Below are positions 1 through 8,009 of a stretch of DNA of 45,288 nucleotides, piece by piece. Within the stretch, counting starts at the first letter, position 1, and each line of letters opens with the position of its first letter. The notes below the pieces were generated by a model. It had not been told where the DNA came from, searched no databases, and was given only the letters and a program-made list of their open reading frames with translations. Origin of the DNA: Deltaproteobacteria bacterium (lineage in GTDB: Bacteria > Desulfobacterota > Desulfovibrionia > Desulfovibrionales > Desulfovibrionaceae); the NCBI GenBank assembly GCA_009929215.1, contig SAAX01000017.1, positions 1-45,288 on the forward strand. Reading direction: 5' to 3'. Made by a program: the position numbers and the translations under genes.

Positions 1-1
1 C

Positions 2-262
2 TACAACAGCATTGCGAAGTAGAAAAACAACCTTCTGCTGATCCGGGTTGACCATTTCAAACAGGATTGAGAAATCTTCACCCTTTGCGGTTCTGGCAAT
101 GCCCAGGGGCTTGATATAGGAACAGAAAAAGACCGCTTGTGCCTCATCGTCTTTCTTGGCTGCTGGTGTCCAGTAGACCCCGCCTGCCCTGATCTCAAAC
201 GGGCCAAAGACAACAATTGCCTTGCCTGCACTGGCAACGCTGCCTGCAAAAGTGCGCAGCCG
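2..262 (-). pseudogene. DUF927-like protein fragment, runs off the left edge
   Basis: An open minus-strand frame runs from an in-frame stop at 265-263 to the window edge. It contains GGVYWTPAAKKDD, then FFCSYIKPLGIART, then FEMVNPDQQ, an order of motifs that resembles the DUF927 domain found in helicase/primase-like proteins of phages, plasmids and integrative elements. No ATG, GTG or TTG lies between the upstream stop and the domain-like part, so this looks like a decayed or frameshifted 5' end rather than an intact gene; an unusual start codon cannot be excluded. The rest lies outside the window. It hints that a mobile element, or its scar, sits to the left. The domain call is by eye. Confidence 0.4.
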
Positions 263-378
263 TTACGGCCCACATGCCGTCAGACCCATACTTTGCCACA
301 GGTATTTTGCCCATGCCGGAACCCCTCGGCAATAATTCCGCGCTGTAACCAGCCAGCACACAGCATCAGGAGCCGCCA

Positions 379-831
379 ATGCGCAAGCAGGACCGTGAAT
401 GCCTCGACCCGGCCTTTTTTGACGAAGTTTTTTCCACTGCCGACGATCTTTGTCTGGCCATGCACGACGGGGAGTATCCCTATGTGCTGCCCCTCAATTT
501 TGTGCGCCAGGGCAACTGCATCTATATCCACTGCGCCCTTGAAGGCCACAAGCTCGACTGCATCCGCCGCAATCCCAACGTGGCCTTTACCCTGGCTGCC
601 GACGTGCGCATCCACCAGGAAAAATCCACTACCTACTACAAGTCTGTGTGCGGCACTGGCCGTGCCCTGCTGGTGGAAGACCCGGCAGAAAAAGGCCGCG
701 CCCTGGACGCCATTGCCCAACGCTATGCCGCCCTGTGCCCCACCCCCACGCCAGATGCTGCCCTTGCCCGCACGGGTGTTGTGCGCATCGACATTGTAAA
801 CATGGTGGGCAAGCGCAAGCTGCCAAAGTAA
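379..831 (+). CDS. Pyridoxamine 5'-phosphate oxidase family (NimA-like) flavoprotein
   Basis: A 150-residue single-domain protein with the split beta-barrel pattern of FMN-binding PNPOx-like proteins. The run LCLAMHDGEYPYVLPLNF near the N terminus (about residues 25-42) and IYIHCALEGHKLDCIRRNP (about 48-66) are typical of the NimA group, some members of which reduce nitroimidazoles; most have unknown substrates. His56 and the following GHK are where the family binds cofactor. The start is set by AGGAG at 368-372, six bases before the ATG. It stands alone, 67 bp ahead of a membrane Fe-S protein. Not a true PdxH, which is longer and has a different C terminus. The family is secure; the substrate is unknown. 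Confidence 0.85.
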   Translation: MRKQDRECLDPAFFDEVFSTADDLCLAMHDGEYPYVLPLNFVRQGNCIYIHCALEGHKLDCIRRNPNVAFTLAADVRIHQEKSTTYYKSVCGTGRALLVEDPAEKGRALDAIAQRYAALCPTPTPDAALARTGVVRIDIVNMVGKRKLPK

Positions 832-898
832 CTGATTCCCGTCCTCGGCAGCGGCGCGGCTTCGCGCAATAACAAGCTGTAATTTAAGGAAGTCTGAC

Positions 899-2293
899 AT
901 GAGCGGAGCTTCCCGCCTTATCCCCTTGCCTTCGTGCATCATGCTGCTGCCCGCAGGCGCGCACTTTTGGCGCAGCGGACAACCCGGCCTTGCCGCCGCC
1001 TGTATTGTGCTGGCCGCGCTGGCCTGGAGCCGCGCCGCCTGGGTGCGCCTGCTGCTTCTGCTGGTGCTGCCCCTGCTGGCCGCCCGCTGGGTCTGGAGCA
1101 CGGGCCAGTTTGTGCAGATGCGCATGCTCATGGGCGAACCGTGGCACAGGCTGGCGGTTATTTTGCTGACAGTGGCCCTGCTCACAGCTCTGGCCACATG
1201 GCCCCTGCTGCGCGAAACCGCGCAACAGCGCTACCACAAGGGCGAAGCAACGGCGCACACACAGCTGGCTGCGCTGTTTCTGTGCATTGCCCTGCTGCTG
1301 CCCGTGTGGATCATGAAGCCCCAACTGCTGGTGCTGGAGAGATTTTTACCCCAATGGGGCAGCCTGCAACTGGCCTTGGCTGGCACCTGGGCCGCCCTTG
1401 CCGCTGGCTGGCTGAGCAGCAAAAAATCCCCACAGCTCAGAATGCGCCTGTGGCGCTTGTTTTCCCTGGTTTTTTTTGCCCAGCTGGTTCTGGGACTGCT
1501 GCTTGAAAGCCGCTTTTTACTGAGCGGTCAGCTGCATCTGCCGGTTCCGGGCCTCATTGCCGCCGCGCCCGTCTACCGGGGCGGGGGCTGGTTCATGCTG
1601 GGGCTGTTCACATTTTCTACCCTGCTGGCGGGCGCGGCCTGGTGCAGCCACCTGTGCTATTTTGGCGCATGGGATGCCACGGAGGCCAAGGCCTGTGCTG
1701 GCGGCCCGCGAGGGATCGCCCGCATGGACACCTCTGCTGGCGCATCCACCAACGGGGCAAGCTTGCCAGCGCAGCAGGCTGTTCCCCGCCGCGCGCCTGC
1801 GTGGCTGCCACACCTGCGGCTGGTCATGCTTGCCCTGACCCTTGGCATTCCCCTGTTGCTGCGCCTTGGCGGCGCACCGATAGAGGCAGCCCTTGCCTGT
1901 GGCCTGCTGCTGGGCCTGCTGGCCCTGCCCGCATCACTGCTTGTGAGCCGCAAGGCCGGATACGCGGCCTACTGCCGGGGGCTTTGCCCGCTGGGCCTGT
2001 TGGCCAAATGGCTGGGCCGCCTTGCGCCCTGGCGGGTACGGCGCACCGGCTCGTGCCGCCGCTGCATGGCCTGCGTGCGCGTATGCCGGCAGGACGCCAT
2101 GAGTGATCCCGCAACCACCACAGCCCCCAATGCGGACTGTAACCTGTGCCGCGACTGCGTGGCCGTTTGCCCGCAAAAGGCGCTTTCCGTCACGTTTTAC
2201 GGGCTGCCCGGTTCCCAATCGTGGGCTGGCCCCGCCTTTGTGGCGATACTGGCCGCCCTGCACGCGGCTTTTCTTGCCATGGCCCGCATTTAA
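899..2293 (+). CDS. NapH-like membrane polyferredoxin (4Fe-4S)
   Basis: A 464-residue membrane protein. The N-terminal 350 residues hold many hydrophobic segments rich in Leu and Ala. The C-terminal part carries YCRGLCPLG (Cys359, Cys363), as in the NapH/NosR/RdxA group, then two ferredoxin motifs, CRRCMACVRVC (Cys386, 389, 392, 396) and CNLCRDCVAVC (Cys414, 417, 420, 424) followed by Pro. Such proteins pass electrons between the quinone pool and periplasmic or cytoplasmic partners. No reductase lies next to it, so its partner is unknown. TAAGGAAG upstream supports the ATG at 899. A final hydrophobic helix follows the Fe-S domain. A broad insert around residues 255-300 (low-complexity, Ala/Gly/Pro-rich) is probably a loop. 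Confidence 0.8.
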   Translation: MSGASRLIPLPSCIMLLPAGAHFWRSGQPGLAAACIVLAALAWSRAAWVRLLLLLVLPLLAARWVWSTGQFVQMRMLMGEPWHRLAVILLTVALLTALATWPLLRETAQQRYHKGEATAHTQLAALFLCIALLLPVWIMKPQLLVLERFLPQWGSLQLALAGTWAALAAGWLSSKKSPQLRMRLWRLFSLVFFAQLVLGLLLESRFLLSGQLHLPVPGLIAAAPVYRGGGWFMLGLFTFSTLLAGAAWCSHLCYFGAWDATEAKACAGGPRGIARMDTSAGASTNGASLPAQQAVPRRAPAWLPHLRLVMLALTLGIPLLLRLGGAPIEAALACGLLLGLLALPASLLVSRKAGYAAYCRGLCPLGLLAKWLGRLAPWRVRRTGSCRRCMACVRVCRQDAMSDPATTTAPNADCNLCRDCVAVCPQKALSVTFYGLPGSQSWAGPAFVAILAALHAAFLAMARI

Positions 2294-2365
2294 CGCAGGC
2301 ATGGCACATACACTGTCAAAAGCCGATTTTACAGAATCCCTGTAACAAAAAATTCGAGGATGCCA

Positions 2366-2905
2366 ATGATGCGTGTTCTGCGCCGCCTGCGTGCGGGAAC
2401 CATGGCCCCGCCACGGGCTGACTGGAATGAGATTTTCTGGGCATGGGCTGGCAGCTGCCTTTCCATCATCTGCCTTGCCATGCTGGAACGCCTGAGCGCG
2501 CAGGAATGGAACCTGCCCCTGCTCATCGGCTCGTTCGGCGCGTCTGCGGTGCTGGCCTTTGGCGCGCCCCACAGCCCGCTGGCTCAGCCCCGCAACCTTG
2601 TGGGCGGACACGTCCTTTCTGCCCTGGTGGGCGTTACCTGCCAGCTGCTGCTCAGCGATGATCCAGTTCTGGCCTCTGGTCTGGCTGTTTCCACCGCCAT
2701 TGTCCTCATGCACGCAACACAGACCCTGCACCCTCCGGGCGGCGCAACAGCCCTGATTGCCGTTATCGGCGGCCCTGGCATCCACAAGCTGGGCTACTGG
2801 TATGTGCTGCTGCCCTGCGCGGCGGGCGCCATCTGCATGCTGGCCCTGGCCTATGTGGCCAACAATCTTGCGGCCCGCAAAAGGTATCCCCTGTTCTGGT
2901 GGTAG
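2366..2905 (+). CDS. HPP family integral membrane protein
   Basis: A small membrane protein with the family's signature LHPPGGATAL (about residues 118-127) and PLLIGSFGASAVLAFGAP before it. HPP proteins have four to five transmembrane helices; cyanobacterial and plant members transport nitrite, others are uncharacterised. GAGG at 2356-2359 directly abuts an in-frame ATG at 2360, so the ATG at 2366 (six-base spacing) or 2369 is the more likely start; only two or three residues differ. It follows the polyferredoxin by 72 bp in the same direction and may be cotranscribed. The proximity to a NapH-like protein is suggestive of nitrogen-oxide metabolism but not proof. Confidence 0.8.
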   Translation: MMRVLRRLRAGTMAPPRADWNEIFWAWAGSCLSIICLAMLERLSAQEWNLPLLIGSFGASAVLAFGAPHSPLAQPRNLVGGHVLSALVGVTCQLLLSDDPVLASGLAVSTAIVLMHATQTLHPPGGATALIAVIGGPGIHKLGYWYVLLPCAAGAICMLALAYVANNLAARKRYPLFWW

Positions 2906-2970
2906 CGGCTGCGAAAAATGATATTTCCCGCACCTGCACCAAACTTCCCCTTCCTCACATTCCCTTGCAC

Positions 2971-3001
2971 CTGGCTGGCGGCTATCTGGCTTGCCAGCCA
3001 G
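2971..3001 (+). promoter_or_regulatory. Inverted repeat upstream of azlC
   Basis: CTGGCTGGC and GCCAGCCAG form a perfect 9-bp inverted repeat with a 13-base loop in the HPP-azlC gap. No T-run follows, so it is not an obvious intrinsic terminator. A possible promoter overlaps its right arm (TTGCCA at 2991-2996, 17-bp spacer, TAGCGT at 3014-3019). The arrangement would suit an operator, but no regulator is identified. Confidence 0.3.
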
Positions 3002-3048
3002 AGCCAAAGGGCGTAGCGTCAGTGCCTTACTTTTATCGAGGTTATGAC

Positions 3049-3846
3049 ATGTCTGGCATTTCTTCCGCTTCCCCCCTGGCGGAGGGCCTGCGGCGCGCAC
3101 TGCCCATTGTTTTGGGCTACCTGCCTGTGGGCTTCGCGTTTGGGGTTCTTGCAGTAAAAAACAACATTCCCCCGTCACTGGCAGTTGCCATGTCCGTGCT
3201 CATGTTTTCCGGCTCCGGACAGTTTGTCTTTGCCGGAATGTGGGGCGCGGGCGCCAGCGCACTTTCCATTATTGCGGCGGTATTTATTGTAAACCTGCGC
3301 TATCTGCTGCAATCTGCCGCCGAATCTCCCTGGCTGGCCGGGCTGCCGCGTGCGCAGCGTTTTTTGCTGGGTCTGGGCCTTACGGACGAAACCTTTGCCG
3401 TACATATCACGGCTTTTCAGAATGGCTGGCAGCGCAGCCTCACCACGCTCTTTGTCTGCAACCACACAGCCCAGCTGGGCTGGGTTTCGGGCGCGGCCAT
3501 CGGCGCCTTTTGCGGCGAGCTGGTCAGCGATGTCAAACCCCTTGGCCTTGATTATGCGCTTACCGCCATGTTTCTTGCCCTGCTGGTGCCGCAGTGTGTC
3601 AGCCGCCTGCACGTGCTGGTGGCGCTGTTCACCACGGTGCTTTCCATCAGCCTCAAGGCTGCGGGCATGACCCAGTGGAATATTGCCGTGGCCACCGTGC
3701 TTGGGGCCAGCCTGGGCACATGGCTCATGTTGCGCAAGGCCCGCTGCGAGGGCACACCCTGCGACTTTGCCGCAAGCACACCCGCCCCGGCCTCTAACAG
3801 CGCCACAAGCCTGAGCACCACCTGCACAGAGGAGGCAGAATCATGA
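3049..3846 (+). CDS. azlC: AzlC family branched-chain amino acid exporter, large subunit
   Basis: A 265-residue membrane protein of the AzlC/YgaZ family. AzlC-AzlD pairs export branched-chain amino acids or analogues such as azaleucine. Visible family blocks are ALPIVLGYLPVGFAFG near the N terminus, FSGSGQFVFAGMW, and FIVNLRYLLQSAAESPWL, followed by LGLTDETFAV. GAGG at 3038-3041, seven bases before the ATG at 3049, decides this start over an upstream in-frame extension that has no family resemblance. The C-terminal 30 residues are hydrophilic and Ser/Thr/Ala-rich. Its stop overlaps the azlD start (ATGA), so the two are translationally coupled. Confidence 0.9.
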   Translation: MSGISSASPLAEGLRRALPIVLGYLPVGFAFGVLAVKNNIPPSLAVAMSVLMFSGSGQFVFAGMWGAGASALSIIAAVFIVNLRYLLQSAAESPWLAGLPRAQRFLLGLGLTDETFAVHITAFQNGWQRSLTTLFVCNHTAQLGWVSGAAIGAFCGELVSDVKPLGLDYALTAMFLALLVPQCVSRLHVLVALFTTVLSISLKAAGMTQWNIAVATVLGASLGTWLMLRKARCEGTPCDFAASTPAPASNSATSLSTTCTEEAES

Positions 3847-4193
3847 GCCAGACCGGATGGTTCAGCGCCAACGCCGCCCTGCTGCTCTGCCTGCTGGGCA
3901 GTGTTGTGGTCACCCTGTTGCCCAAGATTTTGCCTGTCACCTTTTTGAAGGGCGACAGCCTGCCCCCGCTGCTGCGCCACTGGCTCTCGTTTGTGCCGGT
4001 AGCCGTAATGGCAGCCCTGGTGGGGCCCGACGTGTTCTTTTATGAAGGGCACTTCAACGCCGGGCCGTCCAACCTCTTTTTGATGGTATCCCTGCCCGCC
4101 CTGCTGGTCGCGTGGTGGACAAAAAACTACTTTCTCACCATTGCCTTTGGTCTGGCGCTGGTGATTCTGGCCCGCTTTACGGGGTTGTACTGA
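3843..4193 (+). CDS. azlD: AzlD family branched-chain amino acid exporter, small subunit
   Basis: A 116-residue protein with three to four hydrophobic helices, the normal size for AzlD/YgaH. LGSVVVTLLPKILPVTFL near the N terminus and the conserved SFVPVAVMAAL (about residues 48-58) mark the family; the family usually has R-x-LP-x-x-L in the first position. It overlaps azlC by four bases and its stop overlaps the next gene's start (TGATG), giving a tight three-gene unit. It would form the complex with AzlC in the cytoplasmic membrane. Confidence 0.88.
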   Translation: MSQTGWFSANAALLLCLLGSVVVTLLPKILPVTFLKGDSLPPLLRHWLSFVPVAVMAALVGPDVFFYEGHFNAGPSNLFLMVSLPALLVAWWTKNYFLTIAFGLALVILARFTGLY

Positions 4194-4492
4194 TGCCCCG
4201 GCCAGGCAAGCACGCAAACTGCCCGCCCGCCCTGCGCGAGCGCCGCAAACCGGCTCCGGCCCTGCCGCCGCCCACGCGCAGCGCGAGCCTGCTGGTGCGC
4301 ATTGCGCCAGAGCAAACGGGTATGTTCCGTTTTTTGCTGGAAGCTTACGACCATGTGGCCTACTTTACGGTACTTGAAAACAAGACAGCCCTGCTGCGGG
4401 TGATTTTTTCACCCCACCGCCAGCGCGAGGCACGCGAGGCCCTGCAACAGATGGCCCAAAGCCTGACCTTCAGCGTTGAGGAATGGCCCTGA
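4193..4492 (+). CDS. DUF4911 domain protein
   Basis: A 99-residue cytoplasmic protein. After a basic, Pro-rich N terminus (about 30 residues) comes a compact domain with LVRIAPEQTGMFRFLLEAYDHVAYFTVL, matching the DUF4911 pattern known mainly from sulfate reducers and relatives. Function unknown. The ATG overlaps the azlD stop (TGATG), which fixes the start; a longer in-frame version would lie inside azlD. Its coupling to azlCD may be transcriptional convenience, since it also lies just upstream of pyrH. Confidence 0.65.
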   Translation: MPRPGKHANCPPALRERRKPAPALPPPTRSASLLVRIAPEQTGMFRFLLEAYDHVAYFTVLENKTALLRVIFSPHRQREAREALQQMAQSLTFSVEEWP

Positions 4493-4746
4493 CCCACAGC
4501 AATGCCTTGTATTTTGCGTAGATACAGCACAAAATATCTTTGTCTGAAACCATCGCTGCAAGACTGGCCAAGAATCTGGCCGAAAACCTGGGCAAGACTC
4601 TGGCGGGATACCCTGCGCAAAAACACTTTGAGCTGCGCGTAATTTCTGTTACGTTTTTTACGTTTTGGGGCGGGGCCAAAAGTCCAGCCCTTTTCCTGCG
4701 TCTGGCGCAAGCCCGCAACACCTCAAGCCTTTACCAAGGCGGACCC
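4493..4746 (+). other. Non-coding gap before pyrH
   Basis: 254 bp without a convincing gene. An in-frame extension of pyrH reaches a TTG at 4540 but has no UMP-kinase character. The region is locally AT-rich; CGTAA (4638-4642) and TTACG (4649-4653) could form a weak hairpin followed by six Ts (4654-4659), which may be a minor terminator for the azlCD unit. A promoter for pyrH is expected here but I cannot place it firmly. Confidence 0.4.
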
Positions 4747-5460
4747 ATGCCCACACTGAAATACAAGCGCGTGCTGCTCAAGCTGAGCGGCGAGGCCCTG
4801 GCCGGAGAAAACAAGACCGGTATCGACCCTGCAACCGTAGCCACCATTTGCCGCGAAATCGGCACTGTGCTCGAAATGGGCGTCGAAATGGCCCTTGTGA
4901 TTGGCGGGGGCAACATTTTTCGCGGGCTTTCGGGCTCGGCCAAGGGCATGGAGCGCTCGTCTGCCGACTACATGGGCATGCTTGCCACCGTGCTCAACGC
5001 CCTTGCAGTGCAGGACATGCTGGAAAAGCTGGGCTATCCCACACGCGTACTTTCGGCCATTACCATGCAGGAAGTGTGCGAGCCCTTTATTCGCCGCCGC
5101 GCCCTGCGCCACATGGAAAAAGGCCGGGTGGTCATTTGTGCCGCCGGTACGGGCAACCCCTACTTTACCACTGACACCACCGCTGCCCTGCGCGGCATGG
5201 AACTGAAGTGCGATGCCATCATCAAGGCCACCAAGGTGGACGGCATCTATGATAAAGACCCCGCCAAATTTTCCGATGCCGTCAAGTACGACAGCATCAC
5301 CTACGATGAAACCCTGGCACGCCACCTGGGCGTCATGGACGCTACAGCCTTTGCCCTCGTGCGCGACAACAACGTGCCCATAATCGTGTGCCGCATGTTC
5401 GGCGGCGACATCTGCCGCGCCGTCACCGGCGAGGCCGTGGGAACCATCGTTCAGAACTAG
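4747..5460 (+). CDS. pyrH: UMP kinase
   Basis: Phosphorylates UMP to UDP with ATP in pyrimidine nucleotide synthesis; a hexameric, GTP-activated amino acid kinase fold. The 237-residue length is normal. [15 protein letters not shown] (residues 5-19) is the phosphate-binding start, [11 protein letters not shown] the second glycine loop, [16 protein letters not shown] and [17 protein letters not shown] the nucleotide-binding blocks, and [13 protein letters not shown] the typical kinase segment. The start is ATG 4747, preceded by AAGG at 4735-4738. frr follows after 20 bp, the usual pyrH-frr order. Confidence 0.97.
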   Translation: MPTLKYKRVLLKLSGEALAGENKTGIDPATVATICREIGTVLEMGVEMALVIGGGNIFRGLSGSAKGMERSSADYMGMLATVLNALAVQDMLEKLGYPTRVLSAITMQEVCEPFIRRRALRHMEKGRVVICAAGTGNPYFTTDTTAALRGMELKCDAIIKATKVDGIYDKDPAKFSDAVKYDSITYDETLARHLGVMDATAFALVRDNNVPIIVCRMFGGDICRAVTGEAVGTIVQN

Positions 5461-5480
5461 AGCCCCCAAGGAGAATACTG

Positions 5481-6041
5481 ATGGATATAGACAGCATCCT
5501 TCTGGACGCCGAAGAACGCATGGAAAAAGCCGTTGCCGCACAGGAACGCGACTTTTCCAAGCTGCGCACTGGCCGTGCCTCCACAGCACTTGTGGACGGC
5601 ATCAAGGCCGACTACTACGGCACGCCCACGCCCATCAGCCAGATGGCTTCCGTGTCTGTGCCCGACAGCCGCACGGTCAGCATCCAGCCCTGGGACAAGG
5701 GCGGCATTTCCATAATTGAAAAGGCCATTCTCAAGTCTGACCTGGGCCTTACGCCGGTCAACGATGGCAAGGTCATCCGCATCATGATTCCGCCGCTCAC
5801 CGAAGACCGCCGCAAGGAACTGGTCAAGGTGGCCCGCAAATATACCGAAGAAGCCAAGGTGGCGGTGCGCAACGTGCGCCGCGACGCCAACGACAGCCTT
5901 AAAAAGCTGGAAAAAGACAAGGCCATCAGCGAAGACGAACAGAAGAAAGCTTCTGAAGACGTGCAAAAGCTGACGGACAAGTTTGTGGCTGAAGCCGACA
6001 AAAAATGTGCGGCCAAAGAAAAGGAAATTATGGAAATCTAG
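5481..6041 (+). CDS. frr: Ribosome recycling factor
   Basis: Splits the post-termination 70S ribosome together with EF-G. The 186-residue protein has the family's standard length and layout: an N-terminal helix, LRTGRAS (about residues 28-34), the beta-sandwich domain II with [24 protein letters not shown], and the C-terminal helices with [23 protein letters not shown] at 5468-5473 sets ATG 5481; an upstream in-frame extension lies inside pyrH. Part of the pyrH-frr-uppS-cdsA run. Confidence 0.97.
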   Translation: MDIDSILLDAEERMEKAVAAQERDFSKLRTGRASTALVDGIKADYYGTPTPISQMASVSVPDSRTVSIQPWDKGGISIIEKAILKSDLGLTPVNDGKVIRIMIPPLTEDRRKELVKVARKYTEEAKVAVRNVRRDANDSLKKLEKDKAISEDEQKKASEDVQKLTDKFVAEADKKCAAKEKEIMEI

Positions 6042-6160
6042 CCCGTGGCGGGTCATCCGCCGGGGATGCGCGCGCCCCGCAGGCAACTGCGGGGCGCGGC
6101 CTTACTGCAACGAAGCAACCTTGCCGCTGGCCCGCAGGACATATCACCACAGGCTTTTGC

Positions 6161-6883
6161 ATGACGGATCAACCAGACAAACTGCCCATTCACCTTGCCA
6201 TCATCATGGACGGCAACGGCAGGTGGGCCCAGGCACGCGGCCTGCCCCGCGAGGCTGGCCACCGCGCTGGCGCGGAAACCGTGCGCACCATCGTGACCGA
6301 ATGCCGGTCGCTGGGCATACGCCACCTCACGCTCTACACTTTTTCCAGCGAAAACTGGAACCGCCCCAAGACCGAAATCAGCGCCCTGTTCAGCCTGTTG
6401 ATGGAATTTCTGAGCCGCGAGGTTCCGCGCATGGTAGAGCAAGGCATTACCATGCGTGTGCTGGGCGATCTGGATTCCATGCCCCTTGCCCAACGCACGG
6501 CTCTGCGCCACGCCATCAAGCGCACCGAAGGCGGCAAGGATATGGTGCTGAACCTTGCGCTCAATTACGGCGGCAGGGGCGAGATCGTGCGCGCAGTGCA
6601 AAACATGCTGCGCGAGGGTCTGCGGCCTGAAGACGTCACCGAGCAAACCCTGGCCGACCATCTGTACACTGCCGGGCAGCCAGATCCCGACCTGCTCATC
6701 CGCACCAGCGGCGAGCAGCGTCTGAGCAACTATCTGCTCTACCAGTGCGCTTACAGCGAGCTGTATTTCACGCCCGTGCCCTGGCCAGACTTTGACACCG
6801 CGCAACTGCGCGCGGCCCTTGATGCCTACGCCGCCCGTTCGCGCCGCTTTGGCAAAACACAGGAGCAAATTGATGCCCATTGA
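6161..6883 (+). CDS. uppS: Undecaprenyl (polyprenyl) diphosphate synthase
   Basis: cis-Prenyltransferase that builds the C55 lipid carrier for cell-wall and LPS synthesis from farnesyl diphosphate and IPP. IIMDGNGRWA (residues 14-23) holds the catalytic Asp17; FSSENWNRP, LNYGGRGEI and the C-terminal PDLLIRTSGEQRLSNYLLYQCAYSELYF region are diagnostic. The 240-residue form starts at ATG 6161; an upstream extension overlapping frr lacks family features. The 119-bp gap after frr has no clear terminator. It overlaps cdsA by 11 bp. Confidence 0.96.
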   Translation: MTDQPDKLPIHLAIIMDGNGRWAQARGLPREAGHRAGAETVRTIVTECRSLGIRHLTLYTFSSENWNRPKTEISALFSLLMEFLSREVPRMVEQGITMRVLGDLDSMPLAQRTALRHAIKRTEGGKDMVLNLALNYGGRGEIVRAVQNMLREGLRPEDVTEQTLADHLYTAGQPDPDLLIRTSGEQRLSNYLLYQCAYSELYFTPVPWPDFDTAQLRAALDAYAARSRRFGKTQEQIDAH

Positions 6884-7688
6884 TCCCTCAACGCAGTCCA
6901 TTGACATTCGCCGCATTATTACCGGCCTTGTTTTGGCTGCGATTTTGTTGCTGGCACTCTGGTTCAGGGGGCTGCCCCTTCTGTTCGTCATTCTGCTTGT
7001 CTGCGCCCTTGGTCTTTGGGAATTTTATTCGCTGTTCTGGGGTACCAGCCGCGTGCCCAGCCGCATCTGCGCCATCATTCTGGGCTGGGGCATGATCTGC
7101 CTCACCTGGATGCACAGGCCGCAGGACGCGCTGGTCTTTCTTGGCGCGGGTTTTGTGCTGGCATCCATGAGTTTTCTTTTCAGGTGGGATGTTCTGGAAG
7201 AGGATAATGCCTTTGCTTCCAGCGGCATCTTTATGGCAGGGCTGGCCTATGTGCCGTTGCTGCTCTTGCCCGCCACCTATCTTTCGACAACCAAGCTCAT
7301 CTTTGTTATCGCCGCCGTGGCCATTTCAGACACCTCGGCCTACTTTGTTGGCACGCGCTTTGGGCACCACAAGCTGTGGCCCCGCGTCAGCCCCAAAAAG
7401 AGCTCTGAGGGTGCCGTGGGCAGCCTTGTGGGTTGCGTTATCTTTTGCGCCATTTACGGCGAAATTTACGGCAAGACCGGCTGGTTTTCGTTTGCGCTGC
7501 TGGGCATAGCCGTCAATGCTTTTGCCCAGTTGGGCGACCTTTTTGAATCGGCCCTCAAGCGCTCGGTCAACATCAAGGATTCGGGCAATATTCTGCCCGG
7601 TCACGGCGGCATCCTCGACAGGGCAGACAGCCTGCTGTTTGCCATGCCTATGGTGGCCGTTGTGGACCAGTGGTTCTTCTTCTTTTAG
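6873..7688 (+). CDS. cdsA: Phosphatidate cytidylyltransferase (CDP-diglyceride synthase)
   Basis: Makes CDP-diacylglycerol, the precursor of all membrane phospholipids, in the cytoplasmic membrane. The 271-residue protein has about eight hydrophobic segments and the full CdsA signature near the C terminus: SALKRSVNIKDSGNILPGHGG, then ILDRADS. AGGAG at 6861-6865 sets the ATG at 6873 inside the end of uppS. The stop codon TAG (7686-7688) shares its last two bases with the left end of a 147-bp inverted-repeat element, so the element may have supplied or reset the C terminus (FFFF-stop). Confidence 0.95.
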   Translation: MPIDPSTQSIDIRRIITGLVLAAILLLALWFRGLPLLFVILLVCALGLWEFYSLFWGTSRVPSRICAIILGWGMICLTWMHRPQDALVFLGAGFVLASMSFLFRWDVLEEDNAFASSGIFMAGLAYVPLLLLPATYLSTTKLIFVIAAVAISDTSAYFVGTRFGHHKLWPRVSPKKSSEGAVGSLVGCVIFCAIYGEIYGKTGWFSFALLGIAVNAFAQLGDLFESALKRSVNIKDSGNILPGHGGILDRADSLLFAMPMVAVVDQWFFFF

Positions 7689-7833
7689 GGTCTGTTAACA
7701 CTAAGGCTCTTTTGCCTCCTGCTTGCGTCAGGGAGCCTTTTTATTCCAGTCGAGTGCCAATGAGTACACTCCGTCCATAAAAGGCTCCCTTTCTTGGCAG
7801 GGAACAAAATCTCCCAGAGTGTTAACAGCCCCT
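7687..7833 (+). mobile_element. MITE-like inverted-repeat element between cdsA and dxr
   Basis: A 147-bp non-coding segment whose ends are inverted copies: AGGGTCTGTTAACACT on the left and, read in reverse complement, AGGGGCTGTTAACACT on the right. Weaker complementarity continues inward, and a second good inverted pair (AGGGAGCCTTTTTAT against ATAAAAGGCTCCCT) sits near the middle, so the whole can fold into one long hairpin. This is the structure of a miniature inverted-repeat transposable element. The flanking triplets are TTA (left) and TGA (right), of the T-N-A form seen with some IS5-group elements but not an identical duplication. No matching transposase is in the window. Confidence 0.5.
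7703..7742 (+). terminator. Possible intrinsic terminator in the left arm of the element
   Basis: AAGGCTC, an inner CCTCCTG and the facing CAGGGAGCC form an interrupted hairpin followed by TTTTTATT. It lies 15 bp past the cdsA stop and could end the pyrH-frr-uppS-cdsA transcript, making dxr depend on its own promoter. Confidence 0.45.
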
Positions 7834-7927
7834 GAAGCATTTTTATCCTGAAATGCTAGAGGTTTTGCGTGAGCCGACGCCCCCGGCATGCGGGGCTGAA
7901 ATCATCGGTTATCCCCAACCGGGGCGC

Positions 7928-7955
7928 TTGAATTTTTTGCTGCAGTACCTATCTT
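7928..7955 (+). promoter_or_regulatory. Candidate sigma-70 promoter for dxr
   Basis: TTGAAT (7928-7933), a 16-bp spacer and TATCTT (7950-7955) lie about 55 bp upstream of the dxr start, downstream of the inverted-repeat element. Matches to consensus are partial. Confidence 0.35.
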
Positions 7956-8009
7956 ATGCGCGCACGCGCCGCGAGCACCTGCGCGCGCCCATTAAAGGAC
8001 AATCGCACC

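Noticed and set aside
1-273. 90-residue ORF on the minus strand at the left edge
   Set aside because: It is in a different frame from the DUF927-like reading at the same place and has no recognisable features.
1934-3178. 414-residue minus-strand ORF
   Set aside because: Antisense to the polyferredoxin, HPP and azlC genes, with low-complexity Gln/Ala/Gly composition typical of a GC-rich shadow frame.
4540-4746. N-terminal extension of pyrH from a TTG
   Set aside because: 69 added residues have no UMP-kinase resemblance; ATG 4747 has a ribosome site and gives the standard length.
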